Assembly: GCF_900099835.1 (NCBI RefSeq)
Contig: NZ_FNKP01000002.1
Location: 2,480,001-2,544,000, forward strand
Source: Paraburkholderia fungorum
Lineage (GTDB): Bacteria > Pseudomonadota > Gammaproteobacteria > Burkholderiales > Burkholderiaceae
Direction: 5' to 3'
Length of the DNA stretch: 64,000 nucleotides
A program made the position numbers and the translations under genes. The notes beneath the pieces were generated by a model, which saw only the letters and a list, made by a program, of their open reading frames with translations, had not been told where the DNA came from and did not search any database. Positions 36,829 to 45,723 of the stretch are shown in pieces (the first letter of the stretch is position 1; each line of letters starts with the position of its first letter).

Positions 36829-37608
36829 ATGCCTACCGATATCACATCAACGTCAAGCCCGAAAATTGCAATCGTTACCGGCGGTAGCCGCGGCCTTGGC
36901 CGCAATACCGTGCTGAATCTCGCTAAACGCGGAGTCGACAGCATTATCACGTACCACTCGAATCGTGCCGAAGCCGATCAGGTCATTGCGTCGGTCGAAG
37001 CAGCGGGACGCCGCGCAGTCGCGCTTCGTCTGGACGTCGGCGATACCGCCTCCTTCGATCAGTTCGTGCAAGATGTGCAGCGCGCGCTGGGCGAGCTGGG
37101 CGCCTCGCGCTTCGACTACCTCGTCAACAATGCAGGCACGTCGCTGCACAATGCATTCGACAGTACAACCGAAGACGAACTTGACACCGTCTATCGGGTT
37201 CATTTCAAAGGCGTGTTCTTCGTCACGCAGAAGCTGTTGCCATTCATCAACGATGGCGGCCGGATCGTCAATATTTCGTCGGGGCTGGCGCGCTTTGCGT
37301 TTCCGGGGTCATCCGCGTATGCATCGATGAAAGGTGCTGTCGAAGTGCTGACCCGTTACATGGCGAAGGAACTCGGTGCACGAGGCATCGCCGTGAATAC
37401 GGTTGCGCCAGGGGCAATCGCTACCGATTTCAGCGGCGGTATGGTGCGCGACAACCCGGAGGTGAACAAACGTGTAGCGGACATGACAGCGCTTGGCCGC
37501 GTTGGCGAGCCGGACGATATTGGACCAATGATTGCCGCATTGCTGTCGGACGATAACCGGTGGATCAACGGGCAACGCATTGAAGTATCGGGTGGAATGG
37601 TTCTTTAA
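36829..37608 (+). CDS. Short-chain dehydrogenase/reductase
   Basis: A 259-residue classical SDR. NAD(P)-binding TGGSRGLGRNT near the N-terminus, NNAG in the fourth strand, catalytic Ser in NISSGLA and the YASMKGA active-site Tyr-x3-Lys. The start at 36829 has GGAG six bases before it, while the ATG at 36817 overlaps that site. It ends with the usual GQRIEVSGGMVL. Cofactor-preference clue: a basic residue after the glycine motif suggests NADPH. Substrate unknown. Confidence 0.92.
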   Translation: MPTDITSTSSPKIAIVTGGSRGLGRNTVLNLAKRGVDSIITYHSNRAEADQVIASVEAAGRRAVALRLDVGDTASFDQFVQDVQRALGELGASRFDYLVNNAGTSLHNAFDSTTEDELDTVYRVHFKGVFFVTQKLLPFINDGGRIVNISSGLARFAFPGSSAYASMKGAVEVLTRYMAKELGARGIAVNTVAPGAIATDFSGGMVRDNPEVNKRVADMTALGRVGEPDDIGPMIAALLSDDNRWINGQRIEVSGGMVL

Positions 37609-37642
37609 AGACGTTTGCGAGCAGTAGAAAAAATGCAGTGAA

Positions 37643-37685
37643 CAGTGGGCGCTTTTGATTCACAAGAAGCGCCCACTGCTTTTTC
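37643..37685. terminator. Intrinsic terminator between convergent genes
   Basis: A perfect 12-bp stem (cagtgggcgctt at 37643-37654 with its complement at 37667-37678), a 12-base loop and a following run of five T. It ends the SDR transcript; an A-run on the other side may let it serve the convergent VOC gene too. Confidence 0.85.
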
Positions 37686-37697
37686 AGGTCGATATCT

Positions 37698-38102
37698 TTA
37701 CAGGTCGAAGGTACCGCGATATTGCTCGTCGGCATCCGAGCGCGTATTGATTTCGACCAGAACGCCACCCGGCACTTCACAGAAAAATCGCGAGCCACGT
37801 TCGTGTTTGAATACGTCGGTTTTCATTGCGACGCCAGCCGCGAACATCTTTTGATAAAGCGCGCGAACCTCGTCGAGAGATTGCAGTTCGAAACCAATGT
37901 GGAAATTGTGCGGCCATTCGACCGGGTGAGCCGCAGCGTCATCGATCACGATGTCGAAGCCAGGGCGCTTCAGAAACCAGCTTGTGCCGCGTCCCGCAAC
38001 AGTGCAGCCAAGGTGCTGTTCGAAGAACGTGGCGGTGGCGCTCACATCGGACGAGGGGAAACTCAGGTGATTGAGCTTCATGGTCGTGGTGATTTCAGTC
38101 AT
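37698..38102 (-). CDS. VOC-family (glyoxalase/bleomycin-resistance fold) protein
   Basis: A 134-residue single-module VOC protein. The opening MKLNHLSFPSSDVSATATFF and closing FFCEVPGGVLVEI frame the paired beta-alpha-beta-beta-beta units; His in LNHLSF and Glu in LVEI are likely metal ligands. GGAG precedes the ATG. It would work as a dimer. Substrate could be a toxic aldehyde adduct, an antibiotic or a ring compound; nothing nearby decides. Confidence 0.82.
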   Translation of the reverse strand: MTEITTTMKLNHLSFPSSDVSATATFFEQHLGCTVAGRGTSWFLKRPGFDIVIDDAAAHPVEWPHNFHIGFELQSLDEVRALYQKMFAAGVAMKTDVFKHERGSRFFCEVPGGVLVEINTRSDADEQYRGTFDL

Positions 38103-38362
38103 GTCGATCTCCGTTGATGCGGATCGCTCCTTGCGTTCCGTCCAGAGAATGTTACGAGTAAACGCTCATATTCAATACTCGCATCAAGGTGATGACGTTA
38201 GGCGGCTTCAGCGCCCGTGGAGTGGGCGCTATAGCGCGGTCGGCTTTTTTTCGCGCATGGCTTGCTCGCATTTGACGGCGATGGAATCGATATTCCGATT
38301 CGTTGGTTTGAACGCCGCGCTCAGTTTCCTACACTTTTAGCTCTTCCTATAGGAGCGAGACC

Positions 38363-39358
38363 GTGAGTTCTTCCGCCGAAACGAATCTGGACACGTCATT
38401 TGAAAACCTTCGTATCCGGCGCGTTGCTGGATTGATTGGCGGAGAAGTTCAGGACATCAGGCTCTCTCCCAATCTGGACGATGCCGCCATCGACACGCTG
38501 CATCGCGCGCTGGTGAAATACAAGGTACTGTTCTTTCGCGATCAGTCGCATCTGGACGACGCAGCGCATCAGGCCTTTGGCGCACGTTTCGGCGATACGA
38601 TCGCGCACCCTACCGTACCCTCGCCGGAAGGCACAAAGCTGTTTGAACTGGATGCATCCAAAGGTGGCGGCCGTGCGGATTCGTGGCATACAGACGTCAC
38701 CTTTATCGATGCGTTTCCGAAGATCTCCATTCTGCGTGGCGTCAAGATTCCGGCATATGGCGGCGATACGGTCTGGGCGAATACGGCTGTCGCGTACGAG
38801 CGCCTGCCCGACGATCTGAAGCGCCTCGCAGAGTCGCTCTGGGCCGTGCACACCAACGATTACGACTACGGTGCCGAACGCGTTGCGGGCACGGATTCGC
38901 AATCCGCCGCGTCACGTCTGTCGCATCATCAGAACGTGTTTGTTTCGGCCGTCTATGAAGCGGAACACCCGCTCGTCCACGTGCATCCGGTATCGGGTGA
39001 AAAAGCCCTGTTGCTCGGCCATTTCATCAAACGCATCGTGGGTCTGTCGAGCTCGGAGTCGGCTCGCATCTTCGAGATTCTGCAAAACCGCGTGATTCGC
39101 CTTGAAAACACGGTGCGTTGGCAATGGCGTCAGAACGATGTCGCGATCTGGGACAATCGCGCTACCCAGCACTACGCGGTCAACGATTACGGCACGCAGG
39201 AGCGTCTTGTACGTCGCGTCACCATTGCGGGAGAGCGCGCGGTTTCCGTCGATGGGCAACGCAGCCGCACGCTTCGTCATCCGCAACAGCAGCCTCAAGC
39301 GGATTCGAACGAGCGGTCGCAACCGGCTCTTCGTGAAGCTATTGCTTCTGCTGCGTGA
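38363..39358 (+). CDS. TauD/TfdA-family alpha-ketoglutarate dioxygenase
   Basis: A 331-residue Fe(II)/2-oxoglutarate-dependent dioxygenase. The GTG start has AGGAG seven bases upstream. The iron-binding facial triad is visible: SWHTDVTF gives His and Asp, and NRATQHYAVNDYG the distal His; RLVRRVTIAG holds the Arg that binds 2-oxoglutarate. The layout is close to TauD and to alkylsulfatase AtsK, which free sulfite or sulfate from organosulfur compounds, though no sulfur-transport genes sit nearby. The last 40 residues are a polar tail not found in the core family. Confidence 0.88.
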   Translation: MSSSAETNLDTSFENLRIRRVAGLIGGEVQDIRLSPNLDDAAIDTLHRALVKYKVLFFRDQSHLDDAAHQAFGARFGDTIAHPTVPSPEGTKLFELDASKGGGRADSWHTDVTFIDAFPKISILRGVKIPAYGGDTVWANTAVAYERLPDDLKRLAESLWAVHTNDYDYGAERVAGTDSQSAASRLSHHQNVFVSAVYEAEHPLVHVHPVSGEKALLLGHFIKRIVGLSSSESARIFEILQNRVIRLENTVRWQWRQNDVAIWDNRATQHYAVNDYGTQERLVRRVTIAGERAVSVDGQRSRTLRHPQQQPQADSNERSQPALREAIASAA

Positions 39359-39463
39359 ACCTGTGGGCGATGACAAACAGCCGCGCACGACTTGATAGCG
39401 CGTGCAGAAAACGCGCATCTATTCGATGCAACAAGTGGTATTCGTTTGAATTGATTCGACTGG

Positions 39464-39496
39464 CGATGGTGGTTGAGCTTTCGCTCACCACCATCG
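39464..39496. terminator. Hairpin between convergent genes
   Basis: A 14-bp stem with one bulged T (cgatggtggttgagc / gctcaccaccatcg) and a TTTC loop, between the convergent dioxygenase and RcnB genes. No T-run follows, so its role as terminator is likely but not certain. Confidence 0.6.
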
Positions 39497-39510
39497 CGTG
39501 AGAATTCCGG

Positions 39511-39918
39511 TTAATGACCGGAAAGCAGAACGTTTGCGATGACGCCAGTTGCAATGGCGGCGAGAACGTAATCGCCATTCACGCCGACCCACTGGTAACC
39601 ACGCGGCGGCTGATGCAACCCATGTCCGCGCCAGTCGTCGACCACGTAATTGCGGTCGCGATATTCTTGCGGCAGCCGCTCGCCTTTATGCCAGTCGTTG
39701 TGAGGAACGGGCCCACCCGGGCGGTCGATCGATGCTTCGCGAGGCGCAGGTCCGTGACCGCCTCCATGCTGCGGGCCGCCGTGACTCGGGCCAGGCCCTC
39801 CGTGCGACTGCGGACCGCCATGCCCGCCATGGTTATCGTCGTGCTGTTGCGCGAATGCGGCAACAGAGGTGCCCAGTAATGAAACGACCAGAAGCGGTAC
39901 GATGTTCCTCGACTTCAT
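39511..39918 (-). CDS. RcnB-family periplasmic protein
   Basis: A 135-residue exported protein. The signal peptide (MKSRNIVPLLVVSLLGTSVA, cleaved near AFA-QQ) leads to a His/Gly/Pro-rich segment (GGHGGPQSHGGPGPSHGG) that may bind metal, then the RcnB domain DRNYVVDDWRGHGLHQPP and GYQWVGVNGDYVLAAIATG. RcnB in E. coli helps balance nickel and cobalt in the periplasm. I start at 39918 because the upstream extension has no signal peptide. Confidence 0.85.
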   Translation of the reverse strand: MKSRNIVPLLVVSLLGTSVAAFAQQHDDNHGGHGGPQSHGGPGPSHGGPQHGGGHGPAPREASIDRPGGPVPHNDWHKGERLPQEYRDRNYVVDDWRGHGLHQPPRGYQWVGVNGDYVLAAIATGVIANVLLSGH

Positions 39919-39988
39919 GTGTGTATCCCATGAAAAATGATGCGGTAACAGTGAGGAGGTTGGCGATCCATGCCAAGCCTCCACTCGA

Positions 39989-40573
39989 TCATGCCAGTCC
40001 TTCGTGCTTCAAAGCAAGTTGAACGGCCGGCCTTGCCCGCATACGCTGCGCGAAATCAACGAGTACCTGCGGTGCGTCGAGTCCGACCTTATCGGCCCAG
40101 AGTAACATGGTGAACAGATAAGCATCCGCCACGCTTACATCGTTGCCGAATAGATAGTCGCCCTTCATCTGGCTGCCAATCAGTTTGAAACGTTGGCCGA
40201 TTTTCTCGCGCGCCGCTGCCGCTTCCGCGTCGGAACTCGGTTTGAAAATCCGCCCAAACTGTTTGTGTATTTCAGTCGAGATGAACGCGAGCATTTCAAG
40301 CAATCTCAATCTGCCCGACTCGCCATGCGGCGCGAGCGATGCACCGTGTTGCGCAATCCACGAAAGAATCGCCACGTTTTCCGTCAGTATCTGGCCATCG
40401 TCCATTTCGAGCGTCGGAACATAGCCCTTCGGATTGATTTCCTCAAACTTTTGCCCGGTCTCGGTCAGTTTCGTCTTCAGGTCGACGCGAACCCGGTCGA
40501 ACGTCATACCGGCTTCATGCATGGCGATATGGTCGGCGAGACTGCACGCGCCCGGTGAATAAAAGAGCTTCAT
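39989..40573 (-). CDS. Glutathione S-transferase, beta class
   Basis: A 194-residue GST beginning MKLFYSPGACSLADHIAM, where Cys10 is the catalytic cysteine of beta-class bacterial GSTs. The glutathione-binding NPKGYVPTLEMDDG and TENVAILSWIA follow, then a helical domain. GGAG precedes the ATG at 40573. It detoxifies electrophiles and may reduce mixed disulfides. The LysR gene lies just upstream on the same strand, 91 bases from this start. Confidence 0.92.
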   Translation of the reverse strand: MKLFYSPGACSLADHIAMHEAGMTFDRVRVDLKTKLTETGQKFEEINPKGYVPTLEMDDGQILTENVAILSWIAQHGASLAPHGESGRLRLLEMLAFISTEIHKQFGRIFKPSSDAEAAAAREKIGQRFKLIGSQMKGDYLFGNDVSVADAYLFTMLLWADKVGLDAPQVLVDFAQRMRARPAVQLALKHEGLA

Positions 40574-40664
40574 GACAGGTGTCTCCTTTCGTTCAGGTGG
40601 ATAACCCATTCATTGCAGCAAGGGCTATGCCGAGACGCGAACAGCGTTGCTTTCAGTGTCTTCC

Positions 40665-41603
40665 TTATGCTGCAACGTGAATGTGAAGTTCTCGCGCGTA
40701 AGCGTCGAGCTTCGTTCCAACGTGAGTCTTCAATGTTTCGACGAAGTGTTTGATCTTTGCATCTACGAATTGCCGCGATAAATACACCGCGTACACATTC
40801 CGCGCGTAAGTGTGGAAATCCGGCAGCACCCGAACCAGTCTGCCCGCGCGCAATTCCTCGACGGCGGAAAAGCCCGCCAGCAGACCAATGCCGGCACCCG
40901 CGCGCAAAGCAACGGACATCGCCTCCATGTCGTTCACGCCAAAGTGCGGACCTGTGGGGCGAAATGTGACACTTTCTGCCGCACTCTGAAGATGCCATTC
41001 GTCAGGTGCATAGTCGACGGTGGCTAGCAACACGCAGTTGTGGTCGACGAGTTCTTCCGGTCGCGTGGGTGCGGGATGTTCGGCGAGATAGTCGGGCGAA
41101 GCAACCAGCACACACTGGCTCGCGCCTATTTTCTGGCTCACGTAGGCCGAATCCGGCAGCGTGCGAGCGATAACGACCGACAGGTCGAGCTGATCTTCGA
41201 GCAGATTCGGCATGCGTTGCGACAACATCAGGTCGACGGTGACTTCCGGAAATTCCTTGCGATACGCGAGCACCGCTTCAGTCAGATGCGTGCGTCCGAG
41301 ACCGGGCACCGAATGCACTCTGAGCCTGCCGCGCGGCTCCAGCATCGCATCGCGCGCCTCGGCTTCGGCATGTTCAAGATCGGCGAGAATCTCCGTGCAA
41401 CGATCATAGAAACGCCTGCCCGCATCCGTGACCGACAAACGCCGGGTAGACCGTTGCAGCAGACGCGTATTGAGCGCCTCTTCCAGTGTCGACACAGCGC
41501 GTGAAACGTTTCCAACGGTCGAATCCAGATGATTCGCGACCGCGGTGAAACTGCCCATCTCGACCACTCGCGCGAATACCGACATGTTGTAAAACTTGTC
41601 CAT
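40665..41603 (-). CDS. LysR-family transcriptional regulator
   Basis: A 312-residue LysR protein; MDKFYNMSVFARVVEMGSF with LDSTVGNVSRAVSTLEEALN is the helix-turn-helix, followed by a full effector domain. GGGAG precedes the ATG. It belongs to the large DhcR/CrgA-like group that mostly acts beside reductase or GST genes. It is divergent from the aldehyde dehydrogenase operon and upstream of the GST, either of which may be its target. Confidence 0.9.
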   Translation of the reverse strand: MDKFYNMSVFARVVEMGSFTAVANHLDSTVGNVSRAVSTLEEALNTRLLQRSTRRLSVTDAGRRFYDRCTEILADLEHAEAEARDAMLEPRGRLRVHSVPGLGRTHLTEAVLAYRKEFPEVTVDLMLSQRMPNLLEDQLDLSVVIARTLPDSAYVSQKIGASQCVLVASPDYLAEHPAPTRPEELVDHNCVLLATVDYAPDEWHLQSAAESVTFRPTGPHFGVNDMEAMSVALRAGAGIGLLAGFSAVEELRAGRLVRVLPDFHTYARNVYAVYLSRQFVDAKIKHFVETLKTHVGTKLDAYARELHIHVAA

Positions 41604-42023
41604 TGCAACGCTCCCGTCGTTCTTTCATTTTTCTTTCATTCGCGTGACACGTCTGCGGAAGCACTGCTTCCGTATGACGGCGCCCTTTCGACCGCCGCCC
41701 GGCTCGAGCCTGCATTGCCAATGCGGATGATGCGTGGAAAGCCTGCATGATGAATCTGACAGTTTCCTGTCGTCAAGCATTCAACATGAACGGCGCGGCG
41801 GAAGCCAGATTTTTGCCACCGGCAAGCGCGGGCCGCTGGATTTTACTGTTCAGAAGAAAAATGATTTGCAGTGGTCCGTCTTAAACGGCTTGCCGTTCCT
41901 CCCTAGACTTCGTTCCGTAGCCCGGCACCCAGTGCAGAACGGCAACCGGCAGTGATCGAAGTACCTGTCACCCGCCGATTCACCGAGCCGAATCAATCGG
42001 ATAACTAATGGAGGCAAACAGTC
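41604..42023. other. Intergenic region, 420 bases, LysR / aldehyde dehydrogenase
   Basis: It holds the two divergent promoters. One inverted repeat, GATTC-N8-GAATC at 41977-41994, lies just before the dehydrogenase ribosome binding site and could be a regulator site. No gene is supported here. Confidence 0.35.
41977..41994. promoter_or_regulatory. Inverted repeat before the aldehyde dehydrogenase operon
   Basis: GATTC-accgagcc-GAATC, a perfect 5-8-5 repeat about 30 bases before the start codon. Its spacing does not fit T-N11-A cleanly, so the binding protein is uncertain. Confidence 0.3.
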
Positions 42024-43460
42024 ATGAACGCAACTTACGACAAGCTCTATCTTTTCATCGACGGCGAGTGGATCGGCGGCGACGCCCGCGAAACGGTGCC
42101 GGTCATCAATCCGGCGACACAGGTCGAACTCGGCCGCGTGCCTCTCGCCACCGCCGCCGATCTCGATCACGCGCTCAACGTTTCGCAACGGGCATTCGAC
42201 GTGTGGCGCAACACCGTCCCCAACGAACGTGCGCGCATCCTCAAACGCGCAGCCGATCTGATGCGCGAACGCGCCGAGCGCACGGCCACCCTGATGACCC
42301 TCGAAGAAGGCAAGCCGCTTGCCGAGAGCCGCGACGAAGTCCTGCGCGCCGCCGATTATTTCGAATGGTTCGCAGAAGAAGCACGCCGTATCGACGGTCG
42401 CGTAGTGCCTTCGAATCGCCCTGGCGTGCAGCAACTCGTCAAACGTCAGGCAATCGGCCCGGTCGCGGCATTCACCCCGTGGAACTTCCCCGCCATCACG
42501 CCGGCACGCAAGCTATCCGCCGCGCTCGCGGCAGGCTGCAGCGTCATCATCAAACCGGGCGAGGAAAGCCCCGCCACGGCCCTCGCACTGGCCCGGGCTC
42601 TCGATGATGCCGGATTGCCGAAGGGCGTCCTGCAAGTGGTCTTCGGCGTGCCCGATGCGGTCTCCCGACAACTGATCGCGTCGCCGGTCATTCGCAAGGT
42701 CACATTCACCGGTTCGGTGCCTATCGGACGCCTGCTGTCCGCACGTGCCGCCGAAGGCGTGAAGCCGATCACCCTCGAACTGGGCGGCCACGGTCCGGTG
42801 CTCGTATTCGAAGACGCCGATGTCGAAAAAGCCGCCGTCGATGGCGCGGCGAATCGCTTTCGCGGCACCGGCCAGGTTTGCATTTCGTCGACCCGCTTCC
42901 TGATTCAACGCGGCGTATATGACGAATTCGTGGAGCGTTTCGTCAGCGCTGCCGAAGCACTCGTTGTTGGAGACGGCATGCAGCCTGGCACGCAGGTCGG
43001 CCCGCTCGCCAATCCGCGGCAACTTGCAAAGATGGAAGAACTCGTCGCCGACGCTGTGGCTCACGGCGCACGCGTACTGACAGGCGGCAAACGTATCGAA
43101 GGTCAGGGTTATTTTTTCGAGCCGACCGTGCTTGCCGACGTGCCGATGGACGCCCGCGTCATGCACGAAGAACCGTTCGGCCCGATCGCGATCCTGATGC
43201 CATTCGACACGCTCAAGGATGGTCTCGCCGAAGCCAACCGCCTGCCGTACGGGTTATCCGCGTATGCGTTCACCAGCAATGCGCGCACGGCGATTGACGT
43301 GGCCGACGGCCTGGAAGCCGGCATGATCGGCATCAACCAGTACCGCATCATCGCTACCGAGCTGCCGTTCGGCGGAATGAAAGAAAGCGGCCATGGTTCG
43401 GAAGGCGGCGCTGAAGGCATCGAGTACTACCTCACCCACAAATTCATCAGCCAGGTTTAA
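42024..43460 (+). CDS. NAD(P)-dependent aldehyde dehydrogenase (succinate-semialdehyde dehydrogenase-like)
   Basis: A 478-residue aldehyde dehydrogenase. GGAGG precedes the ATG. Cofactor-site AAFTPWNFPAITPARKL, FTGSVPIGRLL, general base Glu in TLELGGHGPVLVFEDAD and the catalytic Cys in GTGQVCISSTRF (about residue 287) are all in place. The overall pattern (KPLAESRDEV, ELPFGGMKESGHG) is that of the GabD-like group. It oxidises an aldehyde to the acid. First of three tightly packed genes. Confidence 0.92.
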   Translation: MNATYDKLYLFIDGEWIGGDARETVPVINPATQVELGRVPLATAADLDHALNVSQRAFDVWRNTVPNERARILKRAADLMRERAERTATLMTLEEGKPLAESRDEVLRAADYFEWFAEEARRIDGRVVPSNRPGVQQLVKRQAIGPVAAFTPWNFPAITPARKLSAALAAGCSVIIKPGEESPATALALARALDDAGLPKGVLQVVFGVPDAVSRQLIASPVIRKVTFTGSVPIGRLLSARAAEGVKPITLELGGHGPVLVFEDADVEKAAVDGAANRFRGTGQVCISSTRFLIQRGVYDEFVERFVSAAEALVVGDGMQPGTQVGPLANPRQLAKMEELVADAVAHGARVLTGGKRIEGQGYFFEPTVLADVPMDARVMHEEPFGPIAILMPFDTLKDGLAEANRLPYGLSAYAFTSNARTAIDVADGLEAGMIGINQYRIIATELPFGGMKESGHGSEGGAEGIEYYLTHKFISQV

Positions 43461-43473
43461 CAGGAACGCCATC

Positions 43474-43812
43474 ATGTCCCACTCCGAATTTCACAGCCCG
43501 CGCGAAGCCGCGCGCGCTTTTACGCCGAAACTTTCCGAGTTCGTCGACACGGTTCTGTTTCCGCAAATCTGGGCCGACGCCGATCTGTCGTTACGTGATC
43601 GCAGTCTGATTACTGTCGCCACACTGGTCGCGCTTGGCAAGACTGATGAACTGCCCGCACATCTGCGTCGCGCGATCGACAACGGAGTCACACGCGTCGA
43701 GCTTAGCGGCCTGATCACCCACCTCGCGTTTTATGCAGGATTTCCAGCAGCAATTTCAGCGTCGGCCGTTGCCAACACAACGCTCGGCGAAACGAAGGAG
43801 CAGTCAGTATGA
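43474..43812 (+). CDS. Carboxymuconolactone decarboxylase-family protein
   Basis: A 112-residue small alpha-helical CMD protein. RDRSLITVATLVALGKTDEL and GLITHLAFYAGFPAAISA are the family core. It lacks the CxxC of the AhpD peroxidase branch, so a lyase, hydratase or unknown role is more likely than peroxide reduction. The start at 43474 has AGGA upstream and follows the dehydrogenase stop by 13 bases; the earlier start in frame lies inside that gene. It overlaps the next gene by four bases (ATGA). Confidence 0.86.
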   Translation: MSHSEFHSPREAARAFTPKLSEFVDTVLFPQIWADADLSLRDRSLITVATLVALGKTDELPAHLRRAIDNGVTRVELSGLITHLAFYAGFPAAISASAVANTTLGETKEQSV

Positions 43813-44810
43813 AAGCAATTACATTCAACTCGTTTGGCGAAGCCGATGTACTCGAACTTCACGATGCGCCAGCGCCGGAGTTGCGTCCCGCCGACCTGCT
43901 CGTCTGCGTTCATGCCGCCGGCGTGAACCGGGCGGATCTCACGCACCGGCGAGGCGGCTACGGGCGGCCGAACTTCGGCGACTCGACGATCATGGGACTC
44001 GAAATCGCGGGCGAAGTTATCGAAACCGGCAGTGAAACTCAAGGCTTCAAGGTGGGCGACCGCGTGATGGGCGTCGTCGGCGGCGGAGCCTACGCGGAAA
44101 TCGCGCGCATCGATTACAGAATGGCGATGCCGGTTCCTGAATCGCTCGACTACGTGCATGCCGCCGCGATACCCGAAGTATTCGTCACCGCACATGAGGC
44201 GATGATGCATCTCGGCCGATTGAAACGCGGCGACTCGGTGCTGATTCACGCGGCTGCGGGCGGCGTCGGTTCGGCCGCCGTTCAGCTTGCTTATGCAACC
44301 GGCGCGTCGATTTTCGCCACGGCCGACGGCAACAAGCTGGAGCGTGTAGTGCAATTGGGAGCAGACGTGGTGATTGATTATCGCAAGCAGGATTTCGCGG
44401 AAGTGATCGCCAAAGCGACCGATGGGCGAGGCGTGGACGTGGTCATCGATTTTGTCGGCGCCCCGTATTTCAAGAGCAATATTGCATCGCTCGCGAATGG
44501 CGGCCGACTCGTTCAGGTCGGCATTCTTGGCGGTGGAGGCACCGTCAGCGTCGAGTTGGAACAGATTCTGTACAAGCACCTGCAGATTCTCGGCACGGTG
44601 ATGAAATCACGGCCGCAAGCGGAAAAGCACGACATGGTGAAGCGTTTTCGCGAACATTGGCTGGAACGCTTTGATGGTGGCGCGCGTCTTGAGCCGGTGG
44701 TCGATTCCACGTACCCGCTCGCGCGTGCCGCCGATGCTCATCGACGGATGGAGTCGGCGGCGAATGTCGGCAAGATCATTCTGACGATGGATGTAGCGAG
44801 CGTGTCGTAG
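43809..44810 (+). CDS. Zinc-independent quinone oxidoreductase (MDR superfamily)
   Basis: A 333-residue NADPH:quinone reductase of the zeta-crystallin/PIG3 type. The GroES-like N-domain starts MKAITFNSFGEADVLEL, and the Rossmann domain has AAAGGVGSAAVQLAYATGA. The zinc-binding Cys cluster of alcohol dehydrogenases is missing, as expected. It reduces quinones or enones with NADPH. Translationally coupled to the CMD gene. With the aldehyde dehydrogenase it forms a three-gene redox operon under the divergent LysR. Confidence 0.92.
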   Translation: MKAITFNSFGEADVLELHDAPAPELRPADLLVCVHAAGVNRADLTHRRGGYGRPNFGDSTIMGLEIAGEVIETGSETQGFKVGDRVMGVVGGGAYAEIARIDYRMAMPVPESLDYVHAAAIPEVFVTAHEAMMHLGRLKRGDSVLIHAAAGGVGSAAVQLAYATGASIFATADGNKLERVVQLGADVVIDYRKQDFAEVIAKATDGRGVDVVIDFVGAPYFKSNIASLANGGRLVQVGILGGGGTVSVELEQILYKHLQILGTVMKSRPQAEKHDMVKRFREHWLERFDGGARLEPVVDSTYPLARAADAHRRMESAANVGKIILTMDVASVS

Positions 44811-44823
44811 CGGACTGAACGAT

Positions 44824-44854
44824 GCGAAGCGGACCGCGCCGATATCCGCTTCGC
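44824..44854. terminator. Hairpin between convergent oxidoreductase and hmuV
   Basis: A perfect 10-bp stem, gcgaagcgga / tccgcttcgc, with an 11-base loop, starting 13 bases after the oxidoreductase stop and touching the last base of the hmuV stop codon. No U-tract. Confidence 0.55.
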
Positions 44855-45684
44855 TATCGGGATGCCGGAATCAGATACGGCGTCCCGTCCAGATCGTCAT
44901 GGACTACTCGCACCGCAAGCCCGAAACACTGCTCGATTACCGTTTCGCTGACTACTTCTTGCGGCGCACCTTCCGCGATCAGCCTGCCGTCTGCAAGAAA
45001 AATCATCCGGTCTGCGTAACGCGCTGCCAGGTTGCAATCGTGTGCAATCGCCAATGCACCGATGCCCCAGCTATGCGTCAACTCCTTCACCGTCGCGAAC
45101 AGTTTGTGCTGATGAACGAGATCGAGCGCAGCGGTCGGCTCGTCGAGCAGTAGAAATCGCGTGGATCTCTCTTGCGAATCGGCATCGTCGGAAAGCCACA
45201 GTTGCGCGAGCGTCCTGGCGAATTGTGCCCGCGCCAGTTCGCCGCCGGATAGCGTTGTTATATCGCGTGTTTTAAGGTGCGTGATGCCGGCCAAACCCAG
45301 CACGTCGTCAATAACGATCTGCTCGCCTACGCTGCTGCGTACACGTGATAAATGCGGATACCGTCCAATCGAAACGAGCTCTTCGACACGAATCGGAAAA
45401 CTATTCTGGAACGTTTGCGACAGCACCGCGCGAGTCCGGGCAAGCTGGTCAGAGCTGATGACATTGATCGGCTTGTCGTTCAGCAGCGTGGTCCCGCTGT
45501 AGCCGAAAAAATTTCGCACCGACGGCGCGTTGAAATCGCCTGCGAGCGCCTTGAGCAACGTGCTTTTGCCCGCGCCGTTACGGCCCAGCACCACGGTGAA
45601 TTCGCCGGGTCGGACGGCAAGCGACACATTGTCGATCACCGTGCGATCGCCGTATCTGACGTACACATTCTTTACTTCGAGCAT
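44854..45684 (-). CDS. hmuV: Heme ABC transporter ATP-binding protein
   Basis: A 276-residue ABC ATPase of the FecE/HmuV type. Walker A GRNGAGKST, signature LSGGELARAQFARTL, Walker B RFLLLDEPTAALD and the switch His after IAHDCNLAARYADRM are all seen. It powers heme import across the inner membrane with HmuU. GAGAG precedes the start. Last gene of the minus-strand hmu operon, 39 bases after hmuU. Confidence 0.93.
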   Translation of the reverse strand: MLEVKNVYVRYGDRTVIDNVSLAVRPGEFTVVLGRNGAGKSTLLKALAGDFNAPSVRNFFGYSGTTLLNDKPINVISSDQLARTRAVLSQTFQNSFPIRVEELVSIGRYPHLSRVRSSVGEQIVIDDVLGLAGITHLKTRDITTLSGGELARAQFARTLAQLWLSDDADSQERSTRFLLLDEPTAALDLVHQHKLFATVKELTHSWGIGALAIAHDCNLAARYADRMIFLADGRLIAEGAPQEVVSETVIEQCFGLAVRVVHDDLDGTPYLIPASR

Positions 45685-45723
45685 TCGCGTTCTCTCAACA
45701 AAATCCCGTTCGATTCGAGCACG

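Noticed and set aside
38071..38340. 89-residue ORF before the TauD-type gene
   Set aside because: Starts inside the VOC gene and has no coding signs; the gap of about 260 bases is a normal control region.
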